Source of the DNA: Microbulbifer hainanensis
GTDB taxonomy: Bacteria; Pseudomonadota; Gammaproteobacteria; Pseudomonadales; Cellvibrionaceae
Direction of reading: 5' to 3'
Length of the DNA: 64,000 nucleotides
NCBI RefSeq assembly: GCF_014904735.1
Contig: NZ_JACZCR010000047.1
Span: 62,001 to 126,000 of the forward strand
Part shown: one piece after another, positions 50,852-60,853 of the stretch
How the letters are laid out: every line of letters begins with the position of its first letter
How positions within the stretch are numbered: position 1 is the stretch's first letter
Translations under genes and position numbers: made by a program
Notes under the pieces: model-generated
The model's database searches: none
What the model saw: the letters and a program-made list of their open reading frames with translations, nothing else
Told to the model about the DNA's origin: nothing

Positions 50852-52042
50852 TCAGACGCGTTCGATCGCCACGGCAGTGGCTTCCCCGCCACCGATACAC
50901 AGGCTGGCAATACCCTTGTGCAGGCCACGTTTTTCCAGCGCGCCGAGCAGGGTCACCAGGATACGCGCCCCACTGGCACCCAGCGGGTGGCCCAGCGCGC
51001 AGGCGCCGCCGTTCACGTTGACTTTATCGTGGGGCAGATCCAGTTCGCGCATTGCGGACATGGTGACCACGGCAAAGGCCTCGTTGATCTCGAACAGATC
51101 CACGTCCCCGGCCGACCAGCCGGTTTGCTCCAGCAGTTTCTGCATCGCGCCAACCGGTGCGGTGGTGAACCACTCCGGCGCCTGGGCGTACTGGGTCTGG
51201 CCGCGCAGCACCGCCAACACCTTCAGGCCGCGCGCCTTGGCCTCGCTCTCGCGCATCAGCACCAGGGCGGCGGCGCCGTCGGAAATGGAGCTGGCGTTGG
51301 CCGCGGTAACGGTGCCGTCTTTGCGGAAGGCGGGCTTCAGCTGCGGGATTTTGTCCGGACGGGCACTGCCCGGGCCCTCGTCGACGCTGACTTCCACGTC
51401 GCCGCGGCGGGAGGAAATGGTTACCGGCGCGATCTCGCGCTCAAAGGCACCGCTCTCGATGGCGGCGTTGGCCCGCGCCAGGGATTCCAGCGCGAACGTA
51501 TCCTGTTCCTCGCGGGTGAAGCTGTACTTGTCGGCGGTACACTCGGCAAAGGTGCCCATCAGCTTGCCGTCGTAGGCGTTCTCGAGGCCGTCCAGGAACA
51601 TGTGGTCCTTGACTTCGCCGTGGCCGAGACGCATGCCACCGCGCGCCTTCGGCAGCAGGTAGGGCGCATTGCTCATGCTCTCCATACCGCCAGCCACAAC
51701 CACCTTGGCATCGCCGACCAGCAGTGCATCGCGGCCCATCATCACGGTCTTCATACCGGATCCACACACCTTGTTCACGGTGCTGGCGGGCGTACCCTCC
51801 GGAATGCCCGCCCCCAGGGCGGCCTGACGCGCCGGTGCCTGGCCGACGCCAGCGGGCAGAACGCAACCCATCAGCACTTCGTCCACATCGGCGGGGGCCA
51901 CGCCCGCATCCTCGAGGGCGGCGCGGATCGCCACGGCGCCCAGTTCCGGCGCGCTGGCGGAGGACAAGGCGCCCTGCATGGCGCCCATTGGCGTACGTGC
52001 CATACCCACGATTACTACGGGATCTGTCGTTACATCGCTCAT
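50852..52042 (-). CDS. Acetyl-CoA C-acyltransferase (thiolase)
   Basis: A 396-residue thiolase. The nucleophile is Cys93 in NKVCGSGMK, and the C-terminal GHPLGASGARI histidine and CIGGGEATA cysteine complete the site. It either condenses two acetyl-CoA or cleaves a 3-ketoacyl-CoA. ATG 52042 has GGGAG about 9 bases upstream and starts at the normal family N-terminus; the frame opens 56 codons earlier without support. No partner of fatty acid oxidation or polyhydroxybutyrate synthesis is adjacent. Confidence 0.94.
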   Translation of the reverse strand: MSDVTTDPVVIVGMARTPMGAMQGALSSASAPELGAVAIRAALEDAGVAPADVDEVLMGCVLPAGVGQAPARQAALGAGIPEGTPASTVNKVCGSGMKTVMMGRDALLVGDAKVVVAGGMESMSNAPYLLPKARGGMRLGHGEVKDHMFLDGLENAYDGKLMGTFAECTADKYSFTREEQDTFALESLARANAAIESGAFEREIAPVTISSRRGDVEVSVDEGPGSARPDKIPQLKPAFRKDGTVTAANASSISDGAAALVLMRESEAKARGLKVLAVLRGQTQYAQAPEWFTTAPVGAMQKLLEQTGWSAGDVDLFEINEAFAVVTMSAMRELDLPHDKVNVNGGACALGHPLGASGARILVTLLGALEKRGLHKGIASLCIGGGEATAVAIERV

Positions 52043-52229
52043 TCTGGCTGCTCCCAAAATCTGTGCCGCCGCGACGTCTGGCGCCGGCTGTGTATTTATT
52101 GCGGCGGCATTATAACCGAAGCGCCCGCTCCCGCCCCATCCACCCTTGGCAGTAGCCGCAGACACAGACACCCGGTGTCGCCGTGATACTATCGGCGCCA
52201 GACCATTCACAAAAAAGGCGAGAAGTCAT

Positions 52230-52826
52230 ATGGAAATTTCAACCATCGTCTGGCTGGTGGCGATTGCCGCCCTGCTGTTCTACGTTGTCGGTATATACAA
52301 CAAGCTGGTTTCACTTAAGAACCGTTATGAGAACGCGTTTGCGCAGATTGAGGTACAGCTGAAACGCCGCTACGACCTGATCCCCAACCTGGTGGACACC
52401 GCCAAGGGCTACCTCAAGCACGAACGCGAGACCCTGGAAGCCGTGATCAGTGCCCGCAACACCGCGCTCGCCGGTCTCAAAACCGCCGCGGCCAATCCGG
52501 GCAGCGCCGGCGCCATCGCCGATCTCGGCCACGCCGAAGGTGCGCTGGCCAATGCCCTCGGTCGCCTCAATGTGGTGATGGAAGCCTACCCGGACCTGAA
52601 AGCCAACCAGAATATGATGCAGCTCACCGAGGAGCTGACCAGCACCGAGAACAAGGTTGCGTTCGCCCGCCAGGCCTTCAACGATTCGGTAATGTCCTAC
52701 AACATCTACAAGCAGAGCTTCCCGCCGGTGTTCTTCGCCGGATTCTTCGGCCATCGCGACGACGGCAAGCTGCTGGAATTTGCCGATTCCGAAGCTTTCC
52801 AGGCAGCGCCGCGCGTCGAGTTCTGA
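52230..52826 (+). CDS. lemA: LemA family protein
   Basis: A 198-residue protein with one N-terminal membrane helix ([18 protein letters not shown]) and the LemA coiled-coil core: [33 protein letters not shown] and [19 protein letters not shown]. Known LemA proteins often pair with an M48 protease or a TPM protein; here the M48 gene follows by 9 bases. The function is not settled. Confidence 0.93.
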   Translation: MEISTIVWLVAIAALLFYVVGIYNKLVSLKNRYENAFAQIEVQLKRRYDLIPNLVDTAKGYLKHERETLEAVISARNTALAGLKTAAANPGSAGAIADLGHAEGALANALGRLNVVMEAYPDLKANQNMMQLTEELTSTENKVAFARQAFNDSVMSYNIYKQSFPPVFFAGFFGHRDDGKLLEFADSEAFQAAPRVEF

Positions 52827-52835
52827 GGGCGCTAG

Positions 52836-54779
52836 ATGAACTTCTTCGAATACCAGGACAAAGCGCGCCGCAATACCGGCCTGCTGGTGGGCCTGTTCTT
52901 CACCGCGGTCGTATTGCTGATTGCGATTACCACGCTGCTTGCCGCCGCGGCGGTGGGCTGGTCCCGCGGCCAGCCCTTCAATGTCGCCCAGATAGGCCCG
53001 CTGCTGGGCTGGGATACCGTCGCCACCATCGCGCTGACCATTGCCGCCGTGATTGCCCTCGGCAGCCTGTACAAGCTGCGCCAGCTGGCGGCCGGCGGGC
53101 GCGCGGTGGCGGAATCACTGGGCGGGCGCAAGATCAATATTGCCCCGCAGAATGATGCAGAACGGCGCGCGCTCAACGTGGTGGAGGAGATGGCCATCGC
53201 CTCCGGTACTCCGGTACCAGATGTCTATGTACTGGACGACGATGCCATCAATGCCTTTGCCGCCGGATACAAACCCACCGATGCGGTGGTGGGCCTGACC
53301 CGCGGCTGTATCGAGAAGCTCAACCGCGACGAACTGCAGGGCGTCGTGGCCCACGAATTCAGCCACATTTTCAACGGCGATATGCGCCTGAACATCCGCA
53401 TCGTCGGGCTCCTCAACGGTATCCTGATCATCGGCATGCTCGGCTACTGGCTACTCCGCGGCAGTCATTTCAGCTCCGGGCGCGACAACCGCGGGCGCGC
53501 GGCGCTGTTCGGTATCGGCGCGGGCCTGATGGTCATCGGCTACACCGGCACCTTTTTTGGCAACCTGATCAAGTCTGCGGTCAGCCGCCAGCGGGAATTT
53601 CTCGCCGACGCCTCCGCGGTGCAATTCACCCGCAACAACACCGGTATTGCCGGTGCGCTGAAAAAAATCGGCGGCTACAGTGGCGGCTCGCAGCTGGCTT
53701 CCAGCCAGGCGGCGGAATTCAGCCATATGTATTTTGCCAGCGGGCTGAAAAAATCCTTCGCCAACCTGTTTGCCACACACCCCCCACTGAACGAGCGCAT
53801 CACGCGCCTGGATCCCCAGTGGAACGGCCGCTTCCCCACCGTGAGCGACAGCGGGGCCGGAATTGCAGTGACGCGGGAGCAGGACGCCCAGGTCGCGGGG
53901 TTCGCCGCTGCGGTGCCTTTCGAAGCTGTAGCGGATGCGGTGGACAACCGTATCGGCAACCCCAGCGAGCAACAGGTGCGCTACGGACAGCAGTTACTGG
54001 CGAGTGTGCCCGCCGCGCTGCAGGCGGCCGCGCGCGATCCCTTCGCGGCCCGCGCGCTGGTTTACCGCCTCCTGTTCCACAGTGACGCCGGCGAGCAGGA
54101 ACAGCAGCGCCAATTGCTGCAGCAGATCGCCCACCCGGCGGTTTACCGGGAGCTACAGAACCTGGATGCGCAGGTAGCAGCGCTGCCGTCCTGCGCGCGC
54201 CTGCCACTGCTGGATCTGTGTGTGCCGGCGCTAAAAGAGCTGGTGCCACAGCAATACCAGGTATTCAAACGCAACCTGATCAAACTGCTGCGCAGCGACG
54301 GTCGCGTGGATTTGTGGGAATGGGCACTGTACCGCGTATTGATGCACGCGATTGAGGGCAGTCCGGACCGCCAGCGCCTGTCGTCGAAAAGTGCAGCGCA
54401 CAACGACGCAGCCCGATTTATCCTCGCCGCCGTGGCGCACGCCGGACAGGCAGACTACCTGCCCGCCAAGCGCGCATTCGAAAGCGGTCTCTCGGCCATG
54501 CAACTGCCGATCACGCCACTGCCCGCCGCGGGAGACATCACCCTGCAGCGGCTGGACAAGGCCATCGCCATCGCCGCCACCCTGCGCCCACTGCAGAAGC
54601 CGGCGCTGCTCAAGGCCATGGCCGCCACCATGACCCATGACGGCGTCGTGGAAGCGGAGGAAATCGAACTGCTGCGCGCTGTCGCGGACAGTCTCGACTG
54701 CCCTATGCCACCGGTGCTGGGCGGCGCGCCCTCAAATGCCACCGGCACCACTCAGACCGAGCACACACTGACTTCGTAA
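52836..54779 (+). CDS. M48 (HtpX-like) membrane protease with TerB-like C-terminal extension
   Basis: A 647-residue protein. Residues 1-85 hold two membrane helices, about 115-310 the M48 peptidase with HEFSH (173-177, zinc site) and two further helices near 195-240, and the rest a long cytosolic extension absent from E. coli HtpX (293 residues). The end of the extension (about 480-640) resembles TerB helical domains: LLRSDGRVDLWEWALYRVL and THDGVVEAEEIELLRAVAD have the DG..E pattern. It probably degrades membrane proteins, with LemA as partner. A terminator follows. Codons 524-564 have a decayed copy at 61497-61620. Confidence 0.87.
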   Translation: MNFFEYQDKARRNTGLLVGLFFTAVVLLIAITTLLAAAAVGWSRGQPFNVAQIGPLLGWDTVATIALTIAAVIALGSLYKLRQLAAGGRAVAESLGGRKINIAPQNDAERRALNVVEEMAIASGTPVPDVYVLDDDAINAFAAGYKPTDAVVGLTRGCIEKLNRDELQGVVAHEFSHIFNGDMRLNIRIVGLLNGILIIGMLGYWLLRGSHFSSGRDNRGRAALFGIGAGLMVIGYTGTFFGNLIKSAVSRQREFLADASAVQFTRNNTGIAGALKKIGGYSGGSQLASSQAAEFSHMYFASGLKKSFANLFATHPPLNERITRLDPQWNGRFPTVSDSGAGIAVTREQDAQVAGFAAAVPFEAVADAVDNRIGNPSEQQVRYGQQLLASVPAALQAAARDPFAARALVYRLLFHSDAGEQEQQRQLLQQIAHPAVYRELQNLDAQVAALPSCARLPLLDLCVPALKELVPQQYQVFKRNLIKLLRSDGRVDLWEWALYRVLMHAIEGSPDRQRLSSKSAAHNDAARFILAAVAHAGQADYLPAKRAFESGLSAMQLPITPLPAAGDITLQRLDKAIAIAATLRPLQKPALLKAMAATMTHDGVVEAEEIELLRAVADSLDCPMPPVLGGAPSNATGTTQTEHTLTS

Positions 54780-54804
54780 GACTCACAGATCTAATCGCTC
54801 CCCC

Positions 54805-54831
54805 AAAGCCCGGCATTCGCCGGGCTTTTTT
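54805..54831 (+). terminator. Rho-independent terminator of the lemA-M48 operon
   Basis: GCCCGGC (54808-54814) pairs with GCCGGGC (54819-54825) around ATTC and is followed by six T; AAA precedes it. Confidence 0.92.
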
Positions 54832-54945
54832 GTCTGCCACCCAGCCCAAATCACACCTCACCCACAAAACATGAATAATCCCTCACATTTATAAACAACA
54901 AAACCCAATAAAAACAATTAGTTATAAATATCAAAAAATCTATGT

Positions 54946-55001
54946 TTGACTTTATCTCACGACAAAACTTACTGTAGAGATAACCGAACAAATATTCGGT
55001 T
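54946..55001 (+). promoter_or_regulatory. Probable promoter and operator-like palindrome of the TonB receptor cluster
   Basis: TTGACT (54946-54951) and TACTGT (54970-54975) form a -35/-10 pair with 18-base spacing. Right behind, AACCGAA (54982-54988) and TTCGGTT (54995-55001) are a perfect 7-bp inverted repeat, spacer CAAATA, lying where transcription would start. The surrounding 54840-55020 is strikingly AT-rich against its GC-rich neighbours. Repression by the TetR protein encoded at the end of the cluster (60854) is the natural guess; it is inference. Confidence 0.55.
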
Positions 55002-55057
55002 TATTGGTGGAGTTGTAATAAATCCAAATAATCACAACCACTAGAGGGGCCAAGACC

Positions 55058-57355
55058 ATGCGGGCCATCGAATTTTCCAGGGCGGTATTGAGCGTGGCGG
55101 TCGCTACGGCATTAGTCGGCGGCGCTCGCGCAAACGAAATCGAAGAAGTCACTGTAACGGCGCAGAAACGCGCCGAAAGCGTACAAGATGTTCCTATAGC
55201 CATCTCAGCCTTCAGCGGCGATGCACTGGACTCCCTCGGGACCTCCAATCTGCAGGAACTGACCGAACATATCGCCGGCGCCGAGCTGTTCGACGATCGC
55301 GGCGCCGGCCAGCCTACCTGGGTGATCCGCGGCGTCGGCCTGGCGGACTTCAACTCCAACAACACCCCCACCGCCGCGATTTACTACGACGAGCAATACC
55401 TGCCCTCCAACGTGATGGGCGGTATCGGCATGTTCGATATCGACCGGGTGGAAGTACTGAAGGGCCCACAGGGCGGCCTCTACGGACGCAATACCAGCGG
55501 CGGTGCCGTGCGTGTGGTGTCCGCACGGCCGGAGCTGGGCGGCGACGCCAACGGCTATGTTTCCACCTCCTACGGCAGCTGGGGCCGGGCCACGCTGGAG
55601 GCCGCCGCCGGCGCCTCGCTGGGCGAATCCAGCGCCTTCCGCATTTCCGCGATGACCGAGCAGGGCGGCGGCTGGCAGGACAGCCTGGCGACTGAAAAGG
55701 ACGACGAGTATGGCGACCGCGACTTCTCGGCGCTGCGCGCCCAGTGGCTCTTCGCTCCCAGCGACGGAGTGGAGCTGCTGCTGAAACTGGAGACCGGCCG
55801 CGATCAATCCGAGACCACCCTGGGCCTGACCCGCGCTCTCTACGATCCGAATACCGGCGACTTCTGCGCATCTGCCTGGGCCGGCCGCGCCGATTCCAGC
55901 CAGTGCGCCACCCTGGCCAACCTGACCAACGCCTGGGTGCTGACACCCGGCGACCCGGGCCTGCTGCCCTCGCAGCAGAAAGCCGACGGCAGCGTGGTAC
56001 TCAGCAACCCGATCAACGCGCTGGACAACGACTGGCGTGGCTTCAACGGCCAGTTGAATTGGGACCTGGGCTTCGCCACCTTCACCTCTATCAGCGCCTA
56101 CCTGGCGTACCAGAACAACCAGGTGTTCGACTACGACGGTCAGTCCCTGCATCTTTTCCACGAGGACGGCCGCGCCGATCTGAAATCCTGGTCGCAGGAA
56201 TTCCGCCTGGTCTCCAACGGCGACGGCGACAGCAACTGGTTGCTCGGCGCCACCGTCGCCCGCGACACCATCGACGAGCTGCGCCTCGCCGACCTCAGCG
56301 ACAACTGGCTGGTATTCCCCGGCATGACCAAGCGCGGCTTCAATCAGGACAGCAAGTCCTGGGCAGTCTACGGCCAGTGGGAACAATACCTGGCCGAGGA
56401 CTGGCGGCTGAGCAGTTCGCTGCGATATACATCGGAAGACCGCGCCCTGCGCAATGACTACCACTACGACACCATCGGCGACTTCTACTACATCCAGGGC
56501 GTCGACAAGGACTACTCGCTCGGCGCCAACTGGTCCGGCCATATCGGCCTCGACTGGAAGCCCAGCGAGAATGCGCTGATCTACGCCAAGGCCACCAAAG
56601 GCTTCAAGTCCGGCGGCTTCTTCGGTGGTTTCGCCTTTTCTGCGGACGAACTGCAGGCTTACGGCGAGGAGACAGTGTGGTCCTACGAGACGGGCTTCAA
56701 GAGCGATTGGCTCGGACGCAGCCTGCAGCTGAACGGCGCCCTCTATTACTACGACTACCGCGATGTGCAGGGCTTTACCCAGGCATTGAGCGACACTACC
56801 GGCCTGCCAATCACCCGCCTGGGTAATCTGGGCGATGCGGAGCACAAGGGTGCCGAACTGGAGATGGTCTGGCTGCCACAGGCCGTAGAGGGACTCAGCC
56901 TGCAATTGGGCCTGGCGTGGCTGGACGTCAAAATCTCCGACTCCGACACCATTGCCCTGGACCCGGCCGGACAGGCTGCGCCGATCGAGGGGCGCCCCCG
57001 CGCTTTCGCTCCCCAGTGGAGCACCTCTGCGCAACTGCGCTACGAGTTCGCTGTGGGCGCAGACCTGAACTCCGCACTGCAGCTGGACTACAGCTGGCGC
57101 GACGACTTGGCTCCGCGCGACGCCTTTACCAGCCCGCTCGATTACGCAGCCTACGGCTATGACGGCTATCAGGTGGTAAACGCGCGCCTGTCGCTGCTGC
57201 CAGCGGGCGAGCGCTGGGAGCTGGCGCTGGTGGGCAAGAACCTCACCAATGAGGCCTACCTGGCCACCGCCACTGGCGACGACCTGGGCAGCTTTATGCA
57301 GATCCCCGGCCGACCGCGCAGCTGGGCACTGGAAGCCAGCTATCGCTGGGAATAA
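55058..57355 (+). CDS. TonB-dependent outer-membrane receptor
   Basis: A 765-residue receptor. The signal peptide ends GARA (about residue 25), then the TonB-box-like EEVTVTAQKR, the plug domain with PTWVIRGVGL and VEVLKGPQGGLYGRNTSGGAV, and a 22-strand barrel ending in the aromatic ASYRW. It actively brings a ligand to the periplasm using TonB-ExbBD energy encoded elsewhere. It leads a cluster with an amidohydrolase and a serine hydrolase (gaps of 9 and 24 bases), so the ligand is probably their substrate or its precursor rather than iron; that is inference. Confidence 0.93.
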   Translation: MRAIEFSRAVLSVAVATALVGGARANEIEEVTVTAQKRAESVQDVPIAISAFSGDALDSLGTSNLQELTEHIAGAELFDDRGAGQPTWVIRGVGLADFNSNNTPTAAIYYDEQYLPSNVMGGIGMFDIDRVEVLKGPQGGLYGRNTSGGAVRVVSARPELGGDANGYVSTSYGSWGRATLEAAAGASLGESSAFRISAMTEQGGGWQDSLATEKDDEYGDRDFSALRAQWLFAPSDGVELLLKLETGRDQSETTLGLTRALYDPNTGDFCASAWAGRADSSQCATLANLTNAWVLTPGDPGLLPSQQKADGSVVLSNPINALDNDWRGFNGQLNWDLGFATFTSISAYLAYQNNQVFDYDGQSLHLFHEDGRADLKSWSQEFRLVSNGDGDSNWLLGATVARDTIDELRLADLSDNWLVFPGMTKRGFNQDSKSWAVYGQWEQYLAEDWRLSSSLRYTSEDRALRNDYHYDTIGDFYYIQGVDKDYSLGANWSGHIGLDWKPSENALIYAKATKGFKSGGFFGGFAFSADELQAYGEETVWSYETGFKSDWLGRSLQLNGALYYYDYRDVQGFTQALSDTTGLPITRLGNLGDAEHKGAELEMVWLPQAVEGLSLQLGLAWLDVKISDSDTIALDPAGQAAPIEGRPRAFAPQWSTSAQLRYEFAVGADLNSALQLDYSWRDDLAPRDAFTSPLDYAAYGYDGYQVVNARLSLLPAGERWELALVGKNLTNEAYLATATGDDLGSFMQIPGRPRSWALEASYRWE

Positions 57356-57364
57356 GGATTACCA

Positions 57365-59377
57365 ATGACGAATAAAAAAATGATCGCCGGCCTGCTGGCC
57401 GGCCTCTTGGGCGCCCAGCTGAGCGGCTGTGGAGCAAAACCGGAATCGCCAGCGGACACGGTGCTGCTGCACGGCAAGGTCTACACCGCCGACGCCGGCC
57501 GGCAAGTGGTGCAGGCGCTGGCGGTGCGCGGCGACACGCTGGTCTACGCCGGCGGCGACGACGCTGCGGAAACGCTGATAGGACCGGACACCAAGGTCGT
57601 GGACCTGGGCGGCAAACTGGTGCTGCCCGGCCTGCACGACACCCATATACACCCGGCCGGCATTATTCGCTACGAGGGCTGCAACCTGCAAAGCGAGGCC
57701 AAAAACCTGACGCAGATTGCCGACTTCGTAAAAGACTGCGTCGAGCGTTTTAAACCCGCGGACGGCGACTGGCTGGCGGTGCGCCAGTGGAATTTCGCCG
57801 AAAACAATTTACCTGGCGAACAAATACGGACGCTGCGCCAGGCCCTGGACGCGGCCTCGCAAAGTACCCCCATAGTGCTACTCGGCAACGACGGCCACCA
57901 CAACGCCACCAATAGTGCGGGACTTGCCCGCGCCAGCACTCGCGATGGACACATGCTCGGGCTTTCCGCAAAGACGCTGCAATCGGCTTTTGCCGAACTG
58001 CAACCCTTTGTCGGCGTCGACGAGCGCGGCGAACCCAATGGGGCCATTAACGAGCATGTGATCGAAGTCCTCGGCGGCCCATGGATCCTCACCGCGGACC
58101 TGCCCCTGTACATCAAACACGCCAATCAGATTCCGGAGCGACTGAACAGCCTGGGCATAACCTCGATTCAGGACGCCGCTTTGGAACCGAAGCTGCAGGC
58201 ACTCTATGACGAGCTGCTCAAACAGTCGTCGGTGCCCCTGCGCATCAACCTGGCGCAGTTGCTGAAACCCGATCACTACCGGGACAATAACGGCGCAGTG
58301 GACTTCGACCGTCTCTTCGCCGATGCGGAACAGACCCGGGAAAAATATCGCTCCCTGCCCAACGTCAAGGCGGATACCCTCAAGTTCTTCGTCGACGGTG
58401 TGCTCGAGGGTAACCCGCTCGCCTCCCCGCCTACTCTGCCCAATGCGGCCATGCTGCACGACTACCAGCAGCCGTTGTTTCAGCTGGACGGAGATCAACT
58501 GACGCTCAGCGGCTATGTGGATCTGGATTCGAACGCCTGTAATGAGGTGCGTGCCAGCCGCGACACCCTTGCCGACGACCAACGGGTACAGGCCTTTATC
58601 CAGCACAACGGATTCCACCCCGCCCAGTGCCAGCGGAGCAACGGCAAGCTGATGGCCAGCCCAGCAGTGGTAAAAGAGTTCGTAAAGCGCGCCAAAGAAA
58701 ACGGCTTCGCGGTGCACTTCCACGCGATCGGCGACAGGGCCGTGCACACCGCCGTGGATGCTATCGCCGCGGTTTCCAACGGCAAGGACCCGATCAATCG
58801 TTTCAGCCTTGCCCATGTGCAGCTTGCTTCCGATGAGGATATCGCGCGCATCGCCAAGCTGAAGATCCCGGTCAACTTTACGTTCGCCTGGGCGGCGATG
58901 AATCCTCCCTACGATATGACCGTAATTCCCTTTATCGAGCGGCTCGACTCGCAGGAGGACATCTACCGGGAAGATAGCTACTACTACCGCAACTTCTATC
59001 CCGCCAATTCAATTCTGCACGCCGGCGGCATCGTCACCGCAGGTTCGGACGCGCCAGTGGACTCCGATGATCCTCGCCCCTTCCTCAATATCGAGCGGGC
59101 GGTTACCCGCGATGCCGGCGCTGGCGCTTTCAATCCTGCGCAGGGGTTGTCGATCTTCGACGCCATCGATGCCTACACCATCAACGGCGCGCGCATGTTG
59201 AACCAGGACGACATCACCGGATCCCTGGAAGTAGGTAAGAAGGCCGACTTTATCGTCGTCGACCGCGACATATTGACACTGGCGAAAAATGACCAGGCCG
59301 GGCGCATCGGCGAAACCCGGGTACTGCAGACCTGGTTCGGCGGCAAAGCCGTCTATCGGGCCGATTCCCAAAAATAA
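57365..59377 (+). CDS. Amidohydrolase family 3 lipoprotein (YtcJ-like)
   Basis: A 670-residue metal-dependent hydrolase. The lipobox LSGC (Cys22) predicts a lipoprotein, unusual for a family with many cytosolic members. Metal-binding motifs are HDTHIHP (HIH at 94-96), VHFHAIGDRAVH and AGSDAPVDSDDPR with the final catalytic aspartate. YtcJ-like enzymes act on amide, ester or formyl bonds of small molecules. Lying between a TonB receptor and a serine hydrolase, it should process the imported compound in the periplasm. Confidence 0.88.
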   Translation: MTNKKMIAGLLAGLLGAQLSGCGAKPESPADTVLLHGKVYTADAGRQVVQALAVRGDTLVYAGGDDAAETLIGPDTKVVDLGGKLVLPGLHDTHIHPAGIIRYEGCNLQSEAKNLTQIADFVKDCVERFKPADGDWLAVRQWNFAENNLPGEQIRTLRQALDAASQSTPIVLLGNDGHHNATNSAGLARASTRDGHMLGLSAKTLQSAFAELQPFVGVDERGEPNGAINEHVIEVLGGPWILTADLPLYIKHANQIPERLNSLGITSIQDAALEPKLQALYDELLKQSSVPLRINLAQLLKPDHYRDNNGAVDFDRLFADAEQTREKYRSLPNVKADTLKFFVDGVLEGNPLASPPTLPNAAMLHDYQQPLFQLDGDQLTLSGYVDLDSNACNEVRASRDTLADDQRVQAFIQHNGFHPAQCQRSNGKLMASPAVVKEFVKRAKENGFAVHFHAIGDRAVHTAVDAIAAVSNGKDPINRFSLAHVQLASDEDIARIAKLKIPVNFTFAWAAMNPPYDMTVIPFIERLDSQEDIYREDSYYYRNFYPANSILHAGGIVTAGSDAPVDSDDPRPFLNIERAVTRDAGAGAFNPAQGLSIFDAIDAYTINGARMLNQDDITGSLEVGKKADFIVVDRDILTLAKNDQAGRIGETRVLQTWFGGKAVYRADSQK

Positions 59378-59401
59378 CGCACAACAAGCGAGGAATAATC
59401 G

Positions 59402-60718
59402 ATGTTGGCAACCGCCACTATACGCATCGGCTGTCTCGGTCTCTGTCTGGTAGCCGCCGGCACCTGTGCCGGCGACTACACACCGCCGAAAACAGCTGCG
59501 GAACTGGGCCTGATGCAGGGCGAACCACCGCCGCTGGAAAAGCGCGTCGACCAGAGCAACTTTATGCAAGCGCCCTACAACCGCTGGGCACTGCAGCATA
59601 TGCGCGAACTAGTCCCCACCCGTGAGGTGCCCCGCGGCAGCGGCGCACCGACACCGCTCGAAGACAACGGCCAAGACCTGGACGATTTCACCGTGCCGCT
59701 TGCCTCGGGCCGCAACCTCAGTGTTAAACGCTGGTTGCAGGAATCCTATACCGATGGCTTCCTGGTACTTCATCGGGGCAAACTGGTGTACGAGCGCTAC
59801 TTCAACGGCCAGACACCGGGCAGTCACCACCAGATGTTCTCCGCCACCAAATCCTTTACCGGCACCATGCTGCTGATGCTGGCCGACGAGGGCAAGGTGG
59901 ACCTGCAGTCGCCGGTGCGTGAATACCTGCCGGAGTTGAAAAGCAGCGCCTACGGCGACGCCAGTGTGCAGCAGGTGCTGGATATGACGGTGGGCGTTCA
60001 ATACAGCGAGGCGTATACAGACCCGAACGCGGATATCTGGAAATACGGTTTTGTGTTCGGCATCGGCAAGGCACCGGGAAATTACCGCGGGCCGCTGAAT
60101 ATCCACGACTACCTGGTGACCCTGAAAAAGCGCGGCCAACACGGCGAAGCTTTCCACTACGTCACCCCGGACACGGATGTGCTCGGCTGGATAGTGCGCC
60201 GCGTCAGCGGGCAGAATCTGTCGCAGTTTTTCTCCGCGCGCATCTGGTCGAAACTGGGAGCGGAGCACGACGCCTTCTACTGGCTGGACCACGGCGCCAC
60301 GGAGATGGCCGGTGGCGGCCTCAATATCACCCTCAGGGATGGTGCGCGCTTGGGGCAGATGATACTGCAGCAGGGCCGCTACAACGGCAGCCAGATAGTC
60401 CCCCGGAAAGTCGCCAGCCGAGTACTGCAAAAAGGTGATCCGGTTCCCTTCAATCGTTTTTACCAGGACCCCTGGTACGAGCAGATCGGCTACGCCTACC
60501 ACGATCAGTGGTGGACCTTTAACAATTCCCACAAAGCGGTCAGCGCTATTGGCGTGCACGGGCAGTTTATCTATATAGACCCGGAGGCCCAGGTAGTGAT
60601 CGTCAAGCAGTCCTCACACCCCGAGGCAGAGAGCATCAGCAACGAGGTGGACGGACCACAGATAATGCACGCGATCGCCAACAGTCTGATGGAAAGGGAC
60701 AGCCGCGCAAACGGATGA
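59402..60718 (+). CDS. Serine hydrolase of the beta-lactamase/NylB-EstB family
   Basis: A 438-residue protein with a Sec-type signal (about residues 1-23). The catalytic SATK (147-150, in MFSATKSFTG) is the SxxK of class C beta-lactamase-like enzymes, and Tyr253 in FHYVTPDTD is the second catalytic position. Its layout resembles esterases and 6-aminohexanoate oligomer hydrolase more than true beta-lactamases. Periplasmic cleavage of an ester or amide is likely. It follows the amidohydrolase gene by 24 bases. Confidence 0.87.
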   Translation: MLATATIRIGCLGLCLVAAGTCAGDYTPPKTAAELGLMQGEPPPLEKRVDQSNFMQAPYNRWALQHMRELVPTREVPRGSGAPTPLEDNGQDLDDFTVPLASGRNLSVKRWLQESYTDGFLVLHRGKLVYERYFNGQTPGSHHQMFSATKSFTGTMLLMLADEGKVDLQSPVREYLPELKSSAYGDASVQQVLDMTVGVQYSEAYTDPNADIWKYGFVFGIGKAPGNYRGPLNIHDYLVTLKKRGQHGEAFHYVTPDTDVLGWIVRRVSGQNLSQFFSARIWSKLGAEHDAFYWLDHGATEMAGGGLNITLRDGARLGQMILQQGRYNGSQIVPRKVASRVLQKGDPVPFNRFYQDPWYEQIGYAYHDQWWTFNNSHKAVSAIGVHGQFIYIDPEAQVVIVKQSSHPEAESISNEVDGPQIMHAIANSLMERDSRANG

Positions 60719-60853
60719 TAACTGCTGCGGACACAGGGATGTGTCCCGCCGGTTCCGCGGAAAATTCAGAGTGCCGCGGCAGCGATATCCGAGTTGAAAA
60801 ATCCTGTAAGGATTGTTTGAATTTGGCGCACGCAAACAAAAAGGCGCCTCACA

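Noticed and set aside
55205..57034. A 609-codon open frame antisense to the TonB receptor
   Set aside because: It mirrors the receptor codons, shows no known motif and has no ribosome site. The receptor frame is complete with plug and barrel.
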